Shown in pieces: positions 7,086-16,163 of a stretch of 64,000 bases of DNA. The notes under the pieces were generated by a model. That model was not told the origin of the DNA and searched no databases. It worked only from the letters and a program-made list of their open reading frames with translations. Position numbers and translations under genes: made by a program. The DNA comes from Pelomonas dachongensis. GTDB taxonomy: Bacteria > Pseudomonadota > Gammaproteobacteria > Burkholderiales > Burkholderiaceae_C. The stretch's first letter is position 1. Each line of letters opens with the position of its first letter. The DNA is taken from positions 248,001-312,000 of the forward strand of contig NZ_JBIGHY010000007.1 of assembly GCF_043555865.1 (NCBI RefSeq), in the 5' to 3' direction.

Positions 7086-10000
7086 ATGGCGCAGTTCTTC
7101 ATCAACCGGCCCATCTTCGCGTGGGTCATCGCCCTGTTCATCCTGGTGCTGGGCGCCACGGCGGTCACGCAGCTGCCGATCTCGCAGTACCCGCCCGTGG
7201 CGCCGCCGGCCATCTCGCTGTCGGTCGTCTACCCCGGCGCGTCGGCGCAGACGCTGGAGGACAGCGTCATCAGCCTCATCGAGCGCGAGATGAACGGCTC
7301 GCCGGGCTTGATCTACATGGAGGCGTCCAGCCAGTCGGACGGCACCGGCTCCATCACGCTGAGCTTCGAGCCCGGCACCAACCCGGACCTGGCGCAGGTG
7401 GACGTCCAGAACCGCCTGGCCCGCGCCACGCCGCGGCTGCCGGCTGCCGTCATCCAGCAGGGCGTGCGGGTCGACAAGGCCAACCCCAACTTCCTGCTGT
7501 TCATCATCCTGTCCAGCAAGAACCCGGCGTTCGATCCCATCGCGCTGGGTGACTACGGTGCGCGCACCGTGCTGCCCGAGATCCAGCGCGTGCCCGGCGT
7601 GGGCCAGGCGCTGCTGTTTGGCACCGAGCGCGCGATGCGCATCTGGCTGGACCCCGCCAAGCTGGTCGGCTACCGGCTGGCGCCGGCCGACGTGAACGCG
7701 GCCATCCAGGCCCAGAACGCGCAGGTCAGCTCCGGCTCCATCGGCGACCTGCCCAACGTGCCGGGCCAGCCCGTCGCCGCCACGGTGGTGGTGCGCGGGC
7801 AGCTCAGCAGCGTTGAGCAGTTCGGCAACATCGTGCTGCGGGCCAACCCCGACGGCTCCACCGTGCGGTTGAAGGACGTGGCCCGCGTCGAGCTGGGCGC
7901 CGACAGCTACACCGGCCGCTCCACGCGGCTGAACGGCCGCCCCTCGGTGGGCGTGGGCGTGCAGCTGGCGCCCACGGCCAACGCGCTGCAGACTGCCAAG
8001 CTCATCAAGCAGCGGCTGAAAGAACTGCAGCCCTACTTCCCGCAGGGTGTGCAGGCCGACATCCCGTTCGACAGCTCGGTGTTCATCGACATCTCCATCT
8101 CGCAGGTCGTCGAGACGCTGATCGAGGCCGTAGTGCTGGTGTTTCTGGTGATGTTCCTGTTCCTGCAGAACATCCGGTACACCATCATCCCGACGCTGGT
8201 GGTGCCCATCGCGCTGCTGGGCAGCTTCGCCACGCTGCTGGCCCTGGGTTTCTCCATCAACGTGCTAACGATGTTCGGCATGGTGCTGGTGATCGGCATC
8301 GTGGTGGATGACGCCATCGTGGTGGTCGAGAACGTCGAGCGCATCATGAGCGAGGAGGGGCTGTCGCCACTCAAAGCCACGCGCAAGGCGATGAGCCAGA
8401 TTTCCGGCGCCATCGTCGGCGTGACCGTCGTGCTGCTGTCGGTGTTCGCGCCGCTGGCGTTCTTCTCGGGCTCCATCGGCAACATCTACCGCCAGTTCGC
8501 GGCGGTGATGGTCAGCTCCATCGCGTTCTCGGCCTTCCTCGCGCTGTCGCTGACGCCGGCGCTGTGCGCCACGCTGCTGAAGCCGGTTCAGGCAGGCCAC
8601 CACCACGAGAAGCGCGGCTTCTTCGGCTGGTTCAACCGCGCCTTCTCGCGCACCGCCAAGGGCTACGAGGGCTGGGTCGCCAGGCTCGTCCATCGCGGCG
8701 GGCGCATGTTCTTCGTCTACGCGGCCGTCATCGCGGTCGCGGCGCTGATGTTCCAGAAGCTGCCGACCTCGTTCGTGCCCAACGAGGACCAGGGCAACAT
8801 CCTCGTCAACGTGCAGTTGCCGCCAGGCGCCACGCAGGCGCGCACGCTGGAGGTGGTCAAGCAGGTCGAGGACTACATGCTCGCGCAGCCCGAGGTGGAA
8901 AGCATGGTTGGCGTGGTCGGCTTCAGCTTCGCGGGCTCCGGGCAGAACGCCGGCCTGGCCTTCGTGACGCTGAAGCCATGGGACGAGCGCCACGGCGCCG
9001 AGCACTCGGCGCAAGGTCTGGTGACGCGTTCGTTCGCGGCGCTGAGCAAGGTGCGCGACGCCGTCATCTTCCCGACCAGCCCGCCGCCCATCCGCGACCT
9101 GGGCCGCGCCAACGGCTTCGCGTTCCGGCTGCAGGACCGCTCAGGCCACACGCGCGCCGAACTGCTGGCCGCGCGCAGCCAGCTGCTGGCCGCCGCCGCC
9201 AAGAACCCGCTGCTGGCGGCCGTGCGCCCTGACGGCCTCGAAGACGCCGCCCAGCTTGAGCTGAGCATCGACCGCGAACGCGCGCAGGCGCTGGGCATCA
9301 ACGTCAGTGCCGTCAACGCGGTGCTGGGCACGTCGCTTGGCTCCAGCTACGTGAACGACTTCCCCAACGCCGGCCGCATGCAGCGCGTCATCGTGCAGGC
9401 CGACGCCCGGGCCCGCATGCAGCCCGAGGACCTGCTGCGCCTGAACGTGCTGAACAGCGCGGGGCAGCCGGTGCCGCTGGCGTCGTTCGCCAGCAGCCGG
9501 TGGATCACCGGCCCGCTGCAGACCGTGCGCTACAACGGGTACCCGACACTGCGCATTGCGGGCGAACCGGCCAAGGGCGTGTCTACCGGCACGGCCATGG
9601 CCGAGATGGAGAAGCTGGCCGCGCAGCTGCCCGACGGCTTCGGCTACGAGTGGACCGGCCAGTCGCGCGAGGAAAAGCTGTCTGGCTCCACTGCGGCGAT
9701 CCTGTTCGGCTTCTCGCTGCTGGCCGTGTTCCTGTGTCTGGCCGCGCTGTACGAGAGCTGGAGCATCCCAGTCTCGGTGCTGCTGGTGGTGCCGCTGGGC
9801 ATCCTGGGCGTGGTGCTTGGCGCCACCTTCCGCGGCCTGGAGAACGACGTCTACTTCAAGGTCGGCATGATCACCATCATCGGCCTGTCGGCCAAGAACG
9901 CGGTGCTCATCATCGAGTTCGCGAAAGACTTGCAGGCCCACGGCAAGAGTGTGTTCGAGGCCGTCATCGAGGCGGCGCACCTGCGCTTTCGGCCCATCGT

Positions 10001-10241
10001 CATGACGTCGCTGGCCTTCATCCTCGGCGTGCTGCCGCTGGTGCTGGCCAGCGGCGCCGGCTCGGCCAGCCAGCGCGCCATCGGCACCGGCGTGATGGGC
10101 GGCATGATCACCGCGACGGCCTTCGCCGTGTTCTTCGTGCCGGTGTTCTTCGTCGTCGTGCGGCGGTTCATGCCGGGCAGCGAACGCCAGCGCCGCCGCG
10201 ACGCCCACGAGACCGAGGAAGAGAACGGAGGCCAGGCATGA
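7086..10241 (+). CDS. RND multidrug efflux pump, AcrB/MexB (HAE1) family (system A)
   Basis: A 1051-aa inner-membrane proton-driven transporter with twelve predicted TM segments and two large periplasmic loops. The N-terminus FFINRPIFAWVIAL is typical of HAE1 pumps. The proton-relay carboxylates Asp408/Asp409 in TM4 (GIVVDDAIVVVENVER) and Lys937 in TM10 (LSAKNAVLIIEFAK) correspond to AcrB D407/D408/K940, so the pump should be functional. It is the middle gene of a three-gene operon. Its stop overlaps the channel-protein start (ATGA at 10238-10241), implying translational coupling. Substrates cannot be predicted from sequence. Confidence 0.98.
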   Translation: MAQFFINRPIFAWVIALFILVLGATAVTQLPISQYPPVAPPAISLSVVYPGASAQTLEDSVISLIEREMNGSPGLIYMEASSQSDGTGSITLSFEPGTNPDLAQVDVQNRLARATPRLPAAVIQQGVRVDKANPNFLLFIILSSKNPAFDPIALGDYGARTVLPEIQRVPGVGQALLFGTERAMRIWLDPAKLVGYRLAPADVNAAIQAQNAQVSSGSIGDLPNVPGQPVAATVVVRGQLSSVEQFGNIVLRANPDGSTVRLKDVARVELGADSYTGRSTRLNGRPSVGVGVQLAPTANALQTAKLIKQRLKELQPYFPQGVQADIPFDSSVFIDISISQVVETLIEAVVLVFLVMFLFLQNIRYTIIPTLVVPIALLGSFATLLALGFSINVLTMFGMVLVIGIVVDDAIVVVENVERIMSEEGLSPLKATRKAMSQISGAIVGVTVVLLSVFAPLAFFSGSIGNIYRQFAAVMVSSIAFSAFLALSLTPALCATLLKPVQAGHHHEKRGFFGWFNRAFSRTAKGYEGWVARLVHRGGRMFFVYAAVIAVAALMFQKLPTSFVPNEDQGNILVNVQLPPGATQARTLEVVKQVEDYMLAQPEVESMVGVVGFSFAGSGQNAGLAFVTLKPWDERHGAEHSAQGLVTRSFAALSKVRDAVIFPTSPPPIRDLGRANGFAFRLQDRSGHTRAELLAARSQLLAAAAKNPLLAAVRPDGLEDAAQLELSIDRERAQALGINVSAVNAVLGTSLGSSYVNDFPNAGRMQRVIVQADARARMQPEDLLRLNVLNSAGQPVPLASFASSRWITGPLQTVRYNGYPTLRIAGEPAKGVSTGTAMAEMEKLAAQLPDGFGYEWTGQSREEKLSGSTAAILFGFSLLAVFLCLAALYESWSIPVSVLLVVPLGILGVVLGATFRGLENDVYFKVGMITIIGLSAKNAVLIIEFAKDLQAHGKSVFEAVIEAAHLRFRPIVMTSLAFILGVLPLVLASGAGSASQRAIGTGVMGGMITATAFAVFFVPVFFVVVRRFMPGSERQRRRDAHETEEENGGQA

Positions 10242-11626
10242 AGCACGGCCTGACCCTCGTCGCCACGGCCGCACTGCTGGCCGCCTGCGCCGGCCCCGAG
10301 CCGAAGCAGCCCAGCGCCGCCGAAGCCGCGCAGGCCGCGCTGCCGGCCACCGGGTTCCCGAGCACCGGCGAAACGGCCAGTGCAGGCGCCACGCCGGCCG
10401 ACGCCCTGCCCTGGGCTCAGGCCTTCAGGGGCGAGCGGCTGCAGCAGCTGATCCCGCTGGCGCTGGCCAACAACCGCGACTTGCGCGTGGCGGCCGCCAG
10501 CATCGAGAGCGCCCGCGCTGTGGCTGCCGCGCGCGACGCCGACCTGTGGCCCACCGTCAATGCCGGCCTCAGCGGCTCGCGCACGCCCAACGCCAGCGGC
10601 GGCATCACGAGCAACTACCAGGCCGGCATGCAGGTCAGCGCCTACGAGCTGGACCTGTTCGGCCGCCTGCGCGGCATCAGCGCCGCAGCCCAGGCCCAGC
10701 TGCTGGCCGCCGAGGCCAACCAGCAGGCCGTGCGCATCGCGCTGGTCGCCGCCGTCGCCACCACCGAGATCGCGCTCCAGGCCGACGAGGCGCTGCTGAA
10801 GATCACGCGCGACACGTTGGCCAGCCGCGAGCAGTCGCTGGACCTGGTCCGCCAGCGCTTCGAAGGCGGCATCACCAGCGAGATCGACCTGCGCACGGCC
10901 GAGTCGGCGCTGCAGGCGGCACGCGTGGCCTACGCCCAGACCCGCCGCCAGCGCGCGCTGGACCAGAACGCGCTGGTGCTGCTGCTGGGTGCCGCGCTGC
11001 CGGCCGACCTGCCCGCGCCCACCGGGCAACTGGCCGACTTCGAGCCCCTGGCCGAACTGCCCGCCGGCGTGCCCAGCGAGGTGCTGACGCGCCGGCCCGA
11101 CATCCGCCAGGCCGAACAGCAGCTCGCCGCCGCCGACGCCAACATCGGCGCTGCGCGTGCGGCTTTCTTCCCGCGCATCACGCTGACCGGCAGCTTCGGC
11201 ACGACCAGCAGCCAGCTCGACAACCTGTTCAGGAACTCGGCCTGGAGCTTCGCGCCGTCGCTGCTCCAGCCGCTGTTCGACGCCGGCCGCAACCGCGCCA
11301 ACCTGGCCGCCGCGCGCGCGCAGCGCGACGCCGCGACGGCGCAGTACGAGAAGGCCGTGCAGAGCGCGTTCCGCGACGTGGCCGACGCGCTGGCCGGCCG
11401 CGCGACGCTGGCCGAGCAGCGCGCTGCCCAGGCCGCGCAGGTGGACGCCGAGGCCCGCCGCCTGGCGCTGGCCGACGAGCGCTACCGCGCCGGCATCGCC
11501 AGCTCGCTGGAGGTGCTGGACGCGCAGCGCTCTCTGTTCGCCGCCCAGCAGGCGTTGGTGCAGGTGCAGAGCGTGCGCGCGCAGAATCTGGTGGCCGTCT
11601 ACCGTGTGCTGGGCGGAGGAGGCTGA
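10238..11626 (+). CDS. RND efflux outer-membrane lipoprotein, NodT/OprM family (system A)
   Basis: A 462-aa TolC-like channel. The signal peptide ends in lipobox LLAAC (Cys17). The two OEP repeats show the usual signatures, such as 'YELDLFGRLRG', 'VLTRRPDIRQAEQQLAAADANIGAARAAFFPRI' (quoted as landmarks at about residues 285-315) and 'RYRAGIASSLEVLDAQRSLF' near the C-terminus. It would assemble as a trimeric outer-membrane/periplasmic tunnel with the adaptor and pump encoded upstream. The start overlaps the pump stop by 4 bp. Length is typical of OprM/NodT proteins. Confidence 0.96.
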   Translation: MKHGLTLVATAALLAACAGPEPKQPSAAEAAQAALPATGFPSTGETASAGATPADALPWAQAFRGERLQQLIPLALANNRDLRVAAASIESARAVAAARDADLWPTVNAGLSGSRTPNASGGITSNYQAGMQVSAYELDLFGRLRGISAAAQAQLLAAEANQQAVRIALVAAVATTEIALQADEALLKITRDTLASREQSLDLVRQRFEGGITSEIDLRTAESALQAARVAYAQTRRQRALDQNALVLLLGAALPADLPAPTGQLADFEPLAELPAGVPSEVLTRRPDIRQAEQQLAAADANIGAARAAFFPRITLTGSFGTTSSQLDNLFRNSAWSFAPSLLQPLFDAGRNRANLAAARAQRDAATAQYEKAVQSAFRDVADALAGRATLAEQRAAQAAQVDAEARRLALADERYRAGIASSLEVLDAQRSLFAAQQALVQVQSVRAQNLVAVYRVLGGGG

Positions 11627-11629
11627 TCC

Positions 11630-12589
11630 ATGCGCCGTTTCGTGTTCGCCGTTGCCCTATCGCTGCTGCTGCCTGCAGCCCACGCGCAGGAGACGCTGCG
11701 CGAGCGGCTGAAGCAGCGCCTGGAACAGCGTCGCGCGGACGACCAGGGCATTCTGCAGACGCTGCAGGTGCAGGGCCGCCAGGTGCTGGTCCACCTGCCA
11801 CGCGGCTTTGACGCAACCCAGCCCGCGCCGCTGGTGCTGGCTTTCCACGGCGGCGGCGGTCATGCCGAGCACATGGCAGAGAACTACGGCCTCACGCAGA
11901 AGGCCGACGCGGCCGGCTTCGTGGTCGCCTTCCCCAATGGCTACAGCAAGTTCCCCGGCGGCAAGCTCGCCACCTGGAACGCCGGCGGCTGCTGCGGCGA
12001 CGCTCGCGACCGCGGCAGCGACGACGTCAGCTTCGCGCGCGCGGTCGTGGCGGCAATCCAGGCCCGCTACCGGACCGACCCGGCCCGGGTGTTCGCCACG
12101 GGCATGTCCAACGGCGGCATGCTGGTGCACCGCCTGGCCTGCGAGGCGGCCGACGTGTTCCGCGCCGTCGCCGCCGTGGCGGGCACCGATGCGACCGCCA
12201 ACTGCACGCCGTCGCGGCCCATTGCCGTGCTGCACATTCACGCCCGGGACGACACCCACGTGCTGTTCAACGGCGGCGCCGGGCCCGAGGCCTTCCGCGA
12301 CACGAGCAAGGTCATGGACTTCGTGTCCGTGCCCGAGACCATCGCCCGGTGGGTCAAGCGCGACCGCTGTACCGCGCCACCGCAGCGCGCGCTCGACAAG
12401 CCGGGCGCCTGGTGCGAGACCTACAGCGGCTGCGCCGCCGGCGCGCAGGTGCAGCTGTGCGTGACGGAGACCGGCGGACACTCCTGGCCCGGCTCTGGCG
12501 CCCAGCGCCGTGGCAAGGCGCCAGCCTCGACGGCACTGGACGCCAATGACGAGATCTGGCGCTTCTTCCAGACCGCATCGCAGCAGTGA
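11630..12589 (+). CDS. Secreted PHB-depolymerase/feruloyl-esterase-like alpha/beta hydrolase (LpqC type)
   Basis: A 319-aa protein with a Sec signal peptide ending near AHAQ (residue 20). It has the oxyanion-hole motif FHGGGG, nucleophile elbow GMSNGG (Ser160), probable acid in HARDDTHV, and catalytic His in GGHSWPG. Several cysteines (GGCCGD, RDRC, WCETYSGC, VQLC) suggest disulfides in an exported enzyme. The LpqC/PHB esterase family includes poly-3-hydroxybutyrate depolymerases and feruloyl esterases; the substrate here is uncertain. It starts 3 bp after the efflux channel stop, so it may be the last gene of that transcript. A different PHA-type esterase lies at 46416-47363. Confidence 0.85.
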   Translation: MRRFVFAVALSLLLPAAHAQETLRERLKQRLEQRRADDQGILQTLQVQGRQVLVHLPRGFDATQPAPLVLAFHGGGGHAEHMAENYGLTQKADAAGFVVAFPNGYSKFPGGKLATWNAGGCCGDARDRGSDDVSFARAVVAAIQARYRTDPARVFATGMSNGGMLVHRLACEAADVFRAVAAVAGTDATANCTPSRPIAVLHIHARDDTHVLFNGGAGPEAFRDTSKVMDFVSVPETIARWVKRDRCTAPPQRALDKPGAWCETYSGCAAGAQVQLCVTETGGHSWPGSGAQRRGKAPASTALDANDEIWRFFQTASQQ

Positions 12590-12661
12590 TGAAATTGTTT
12601 TACTAAACAAATTCAAACCACTAAACTTCGTGGAATCGATTCCACTTCCAGCGAACGATCC
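12590..12661 (+). promoter_or_regulatory. AT-rich intergenic region with two inverted repeats, probable operator
   Basis: This 72-bp gap is conspicuously AT-rich against its surroundings. It contains TTGTTT-TACT-AAACAA (12595-12610) and a perfect 16-bp palindrome GTGGAATCGATTCCAC (12630-12645), 17 bases before the thioredoxin ATG. The central CG with symmetric half-sites is the style of LacI/GalR-family operators. No clean -35/-10 pair with normal spacing could be fixed. The repeats are seen directly; the operator role and regulator family are inference. No LacI-type gene is in the window. Confidence 0.55.
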
Positions 12662-13120
12662 ATGCGCCTGCTGACCGCCTCCCTGCTGCTGACCATCACC
12701 TTTGCCGCCCATGCCGGCCCACCCGCCATCTACGACGAAGGCGCCGACGCCAAGGCCGCCATCACTGCCTCGCTGGCGGACGCCGAGCAGGCGAAGCTGC
12801 CGGTGCTGGTGGTGTTCGGCGCCAACTGGTGCGGCGACTGTCGCATGCTGGACGCGACCTTCAAGAACGGCCCGAGCGCGCCGCTGATCGCGAATCGCTT
12901 CAAGGTCGTCAAGGTGGACGTGGGCCGCTTCGACCGCAACGTGGACATCGCCGAGCGCTACCAGATACCGCTGAAGAAGGGCATCCCGGCCGTGGCCGTG
13001 CTGTCGCCGCAGGGCAAGCTGCTGTACGCCACCGCGGGCGGCGAACTGGCCAACGCCCGCAAGATGGGCGACCAGGGCGTGCTGGACTTCTTCACGCAGA
13101 TCACGGCTGCCGCCAAGTGA
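12662..13120 (+). CDS. Secreted thioredoxin-fold protein (Thioredoxin_7 type)
   Basis: A 152-aa protein with a cleavable signal peptide ending near AHAG (residue 19) and a thioredoxin fold. The redox motif WCGDC is at residues 56-60 (Cys57/Cys60), and the cis-Pro segment reads KGIPAVAVLSPQG. It should act in the periplasm as a dithiol oxidoreductase; the CGDC active site is typical of the thioredoxin-like family that also includes DUF255-like proteins. ATG 12662 is 17 bases after the palindrome described upstream. The stop overlaps the GTG start of the MFS gene (GTGA), so the two are coupled. Confidence 0.88.
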   Translation: MRLLTASLLLTITFAAHAGPPAIYDEGADAKAAITASLADAEQAKLPVLVVFGANWCGDCRMLDATFKNGPSAPLIANRFKVVKVDVGRFDRNVDIAERYQIPLKKGIPAVAVLSPQGKLLYATAGGELANARKMGDQGVLDFFTQITAAAK

Positions 13121-14262
13121 GCGACGCCTCCGTCAAAGGCGCAGCCCACGCGCTGCGCGCGCAGTTCTTCGTCATGGGCGTGCTGTTCGCCACCTGGGGC
13201 GTGCACGTGCCCACCGTCAAGTCGCACTACAGCCTGGGCGAGCAGGGTGTCGCGCTGGCGATGTTGATCAGCGGCGCCGGTGCGCTCACCGCGCTGGCGC
13301 ATGCCGGTCGCATCGTGGGCAGCCACGGCCCGCGCGTCATCGCGGCGGTTATGGGCACGGCCAGCTGCGCCGCCATCGCCGCGCTGATTGCGACGCCCTA
13401 CTACGCCGCGCTGGCCGTCGCCATGCTGGTGTTCGGCGCCTGCGGCAGCCTGTTCGACGTGTCGTTGAGCAGCGAGGCCAGCGAGATCGAGCGCATCACC
13501 GGCAAGCCGCTGATGAGCGGCTTCCACGGCATGTTCAGCCTCGGCGGCATGGCCGGCGCGGGCCTGGGCAGCGTGGCGCCTGCGCTGGGCCTGACGGCGC
13601 AGGGCCACCTGCTGGTGGCCACCGGTGCCGGCGCCGCGGCAGCGCTGCTGGCCTCGCGCTTCATGCTGCCGGTGCCCGACAAGGGGGCGGCGGCCGAGCA
13701 CCACCCGCTGAGCCTGCCGCGCGGCCCGCTGCTGCTGCTGGGCGTGCTGGCCGCGATGGGGCTGATTGCCGAGGGCGCCATCTACGACTGGAGCGTGCTG
13801 TTCATGAAGCAGGACCGTGGCAGCGAGCCCAGCATTGCGGCGCTCGCGTATGCCAGCTTCAGCGGCGCGATGGCGGCCGGCCGCTTCGGCGGCGACTGGG
13901 TGCGCGCCCGCATGGCGCCGCGCCGGCTGCTGCGCGCCAGCGGCGTGCTGGCGGCCGGCGGCATGCTGCTGGTGCTGGCGGTGGACTCGCCGTGGGTGTC
14001 GCTGGCCGGCTATGCGCTGGTGGGCCTGGGCCTGTCCAACGTCGTGCCGGTGCTGTTCAGCGCCGCGTCGCAGCTGCCCGACGTGGCGCCAGCGCACGGC
14101 ATCGCCGCGGTGGCCGGCGTGGGCTACGCCGGCATGATGGCCGGCCCTCCACTGATCGGCCTCATCGCCGAACACTCGTCGCTGACGGTGGGGCTGCTGG
14201 TGGTGGTCGTCTTCGCGGTGTTCATGGCCGCGTCGGCGAAGCGGGCGTTGGGCGGGGCGTGA
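13117..14262 (+). CDS. MFS transporter (YbjJ/fucose-permease-like)
   Basis: A 381-aa major facilitator superfamily protein with about twelve hydrophobic segments. The N-terminal 'RAQFFVMGVLFATWGVHVPTVK' pattern and the short loops resemble the YbjJ/FucP-like branch, whose substrates are sugars or unknown. A signature-like FGACGSLFDVSLSSEASEIE follows TM4. The GTG start at 13117 overlaps the thioredoxin stop. The next in-frame ATG (13174) would cut into TM1, so GTG is favoured. It converges with a small lipoprotein gene 7 bp beyond its stop. Substrate not predictable. Confidence 0.85.
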   Translation: MSDASVKGAAHALRAQFFVMGVLFATWGVHVPTVKSHYSLGEQGVALAMLISGAGALTALAHAGRIVGSHGPRVIAAVMGTASCAAIAALIATPYYAALAVAMLVFGACGSLFDVSLSSEASEIERITGKPLMSGFHGMFSLGGMAGAGLGSVAPALGLTAQGHLLVATGAGAAAALLASRFMLPVPDKGAAAEHHPLSLPRGPLLLLGVLAAMGLIAEGAIYDWSVLFMKQDRGSEPSIAALAYASFSGAMAAGRFGGDWVRARMAPRRLLRASGVLAAGGMLLVLAVDSPWVSLAGYALVGLGLSNVVPVLFSAASQLPDVAPAHGIAAVAGVGYAGMMAGPPLIGLIAEHSSLTVGLLVVVVFAVFMAASAKRALGGA

Positions 14263-14269
14263 GTGCCGC

Positions 14270-14749
14270 TCAGCCGGCACGACCGTCATCGGGTGGCGGC
14301 GGCTCGCAGTCCCGGGTCAGCAGCTGCAGCACCAGCTCAGCCTGGCTGGCATCCGTCCAGGCCTTGCTCTGCAGCAGCGTCGCCAGCACCTCGGTGCCGG
14401 GCTGCCGGTCGGCCAGCAGCACGACGTTGAAGGTCCGGTCCGCCTTGTCGAAGACGACTTCCACCTCCATCTCGCGCGCCAGCTGCACCGCGGTGCGCGT
14501 GGTGCCGGCCCCCTTGCGCCGGAAGTCCACGCGAAGTTCGCAGGCCGCCGTCATCGCGTAGCGCCAGCGGCGCTCGGGGTGGGCCTTTTTCGCCAGGCGG
14601 TTCAGCGTCGCCAGCCGCTGCTCGCGGCTCATGTCGAAAGGGCTGGTGCGCGGCATGTCCTCGGTGGGGTAGCCGTCCGAACAGGCGGCCAGCGCCGCCA
14701 CCAGCGCGACGCCCCACCACGCACGGCAGCGTGCGTCAGCGCGGCGCAT
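14270..14749 (-). CDS. Hypothetical lipoprotein, 159 aa
   Basis: I do not recognise this family. The N-terminus MRRADARCRAWWGVALVAALAACSDG is a lipoprotein signal with lipobox LAAC (Cys23). The mature part is a mixed alpha/beta domain of about 130 residues with Arg/Lys-rich segments and a Pro/Asp-rich C-terminus; one further Cys occurs in TAACEL and one in TRDCEP. The start overlaps the end of the CorC-like gene by 14 bp on the same strand, suggesting a shared transcript and coupled translation. It probably acts at the envelope. Confidence 0.65.
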   Translation of the reverse strand: MRRADARCRAWWGVALVAALAACSDGYPTEDMPRTSPFDMSREQRLATLNRLAKKAHPERRWRYAMTAACELRVDFRRKGAGTTRTAVQLAREMEVEVVFDKADRTFNVVLLADRQPGTEVLATLLQSKAWTDASQAELVLQLLTRDCEPPPPDDGRAG

Positions 14750-16043
14750 CGACCACCTCCGCCGACTGCAGCCGTGTGGCCCGCACCTTGGCGATGGTCT
14801 TGCCGTCGGTGGCGGCGACCTCCAGCCGCCAGGCCTCCCACGTCACCGCGTCGGCCACCTGCGGCATGCGCCCGGTCAGCAGCATCAGCATGCCGCTCAG
14901 CGTGTGATACCGGCCGCGCTCTTCCTCGGGCACGGCGTCCAGCTCCAGCCGGTCCTTCAGCTCCGGCACGGCGATGTGGCCGTCCAGCAGCCAGCCGCCT
15001 CCCTCCAGCGGGACCGCCCAGGCGGCAGCTGGGTCGCGCGGCTGGAACTCGCCAGTGATGGCTTCCACGAGGTCGTGCAGCGTCACCAGCCCCTGCACCT
15101 CGCCGTACTCGTCGATGACGAAGGCCATATGCATGTCCGACGAGCGGAAGTTGTCGAGCAGCTCCATCCCGGTCAGCGTCTCGGGCACGTACAGCGCCGG
15201 GCGCAGGTGCTCGTCCAGCCGCGGCTGGCCGCGCTTGAGCATCTGCGCCAGCAGTTGCCGCGCGCTGACAACGCCCACGATGTCGTGCAATCCGCCGCGC
15301 ACGACCGGGAAGCTGGCGTGCTCCGATACGGCGATGCGCGCCAGGCTCTCCTCCACTGGCAGGTTCAGGTCCAGACAGACGACCGCGCCGCGCGGCACCA
15401 TCAGCGAGCCGATCTGGCGGTCGTCCAGCCGGAACACGTTGCGCACCATCGTGTGCTCGTGCGACTCGATGACGCCCGCGCTCGTGCCCTCGGCCAGCAC
15501 CGCGTGGATCTCCTCCTCGGTGACGTTGAAGCTGTTGTTCTCCTTCGCGCCGAGCAGGCGCAGCAACGCCTTGGTGGAGCCGGACAGCAGCCGCACGAAC
15601 GGCTGGGTCGCTACCGCCAGCGCCGCGATGGGCCGCGCCACGAAGCGCGCCACGGCCTCCGGGTTGGACTGCCCCAGCCGCTTGGGCACCAACTCGCCCA
15701 GCACGATGGAGAAGTAGGTGATCAACACGACCACCAGGCCGGTGGCCAAGCCCGACGCGTACGCAGCCGGCACGCCCGCAGAGATCAACCAGACGGCCAA
15801 GGGGCCGGCCAGCGCGGCCTCGCCGACGATGCCGTTGAGCACGCCAATCGAGGTGATGCCGATCTGTATGGTGGACAGGAAGCGCGTCGGGTCCTCGCCG
15901 AGCTTGACCGCCGCGGCGGCGGCGCTGTCGCCCTCGTCGACCATGCGCTGCAGGCGCGCGCGCCGCGCCGTGACGAGGCCGATCTCGGACATGGCGAAGA
16001 GTCCGTTCAACAGGATGAGTGCAAGAAGTAAAGCGATTTCCAT
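14736..16043 (-). CDS. HlyC/CorC (UPF0053) family membrane protein with CBS pair
   Basis: A 435-aa protein of the CNNM/CorC family. The N-terminal DUF21 membrane domain begins MEIALLLALILLNGLFAMSE and has about four TM segments. Two CBS domains lie near residues 210-330 (for example 'MVPRGAVVCLDL' and 'MHMAFVIDEYGEVQGLVTL'), and a C-terminal CorC/HlyC transporter-associated domain near 345-420. Family members are linked to Mg2+/Co2+ export or resistance; 'hemolysin' is a historical name. ATG 16043 is chosen because DUF21 proteins start at this motif; the upstream ATG at 16070 adds nine unconserved residues. It overlaps the downstream lipoprotein gene. Confidence 0.9.
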   Translation of the reverse strand: MEIALLLALILLNGLFAMSEIGLVTARRARLQRMVDEGDSAAAAAVKLGEDPTRFLSTIQIGITSIGVLNGIVGEAALAGPLAVWLISAGVPAAYASGLATGLVVVLITYFSIVLGELVPKRLGQSNPEAVARFVARPIAALAVATQPFVRLLSGSTKALLRLLGAKENNSFNVTEEEIHAVLAEGTSAGVIESHEHTMVRNVFRLDDRQIGSLMVPRGAVVCLDLNLPVEESLARIAVSEHASFPVVRGGLHDIVGVVSARQLLAQMLKRGQPRLDEHLRPALYVPETLTGMELLDNFRSSDMHMAFVIDEYGEVQGLVTLHDLVEAITGEFQPRDPAAAWAVPLEGGGWLLDGHIAVPELKDRLELDAVPEEERGRYHTLSGMLMLLTGRMPQVADAVTWEAWRLEVAATDGKTIAKVRATRLQSAEVVDAPR

Positions 16044-16163
16044 GGGAGTGCAGGCACGCCGGGGGCGCACCGCAATGAAGGCAGGGCCGGGGAACGGCCG
16101 GGAAGATGGGGAAGGTCAGCCGCCGTCCCGCCTCACGGGCGGACGGCGGCGCGCACGGGGCGC

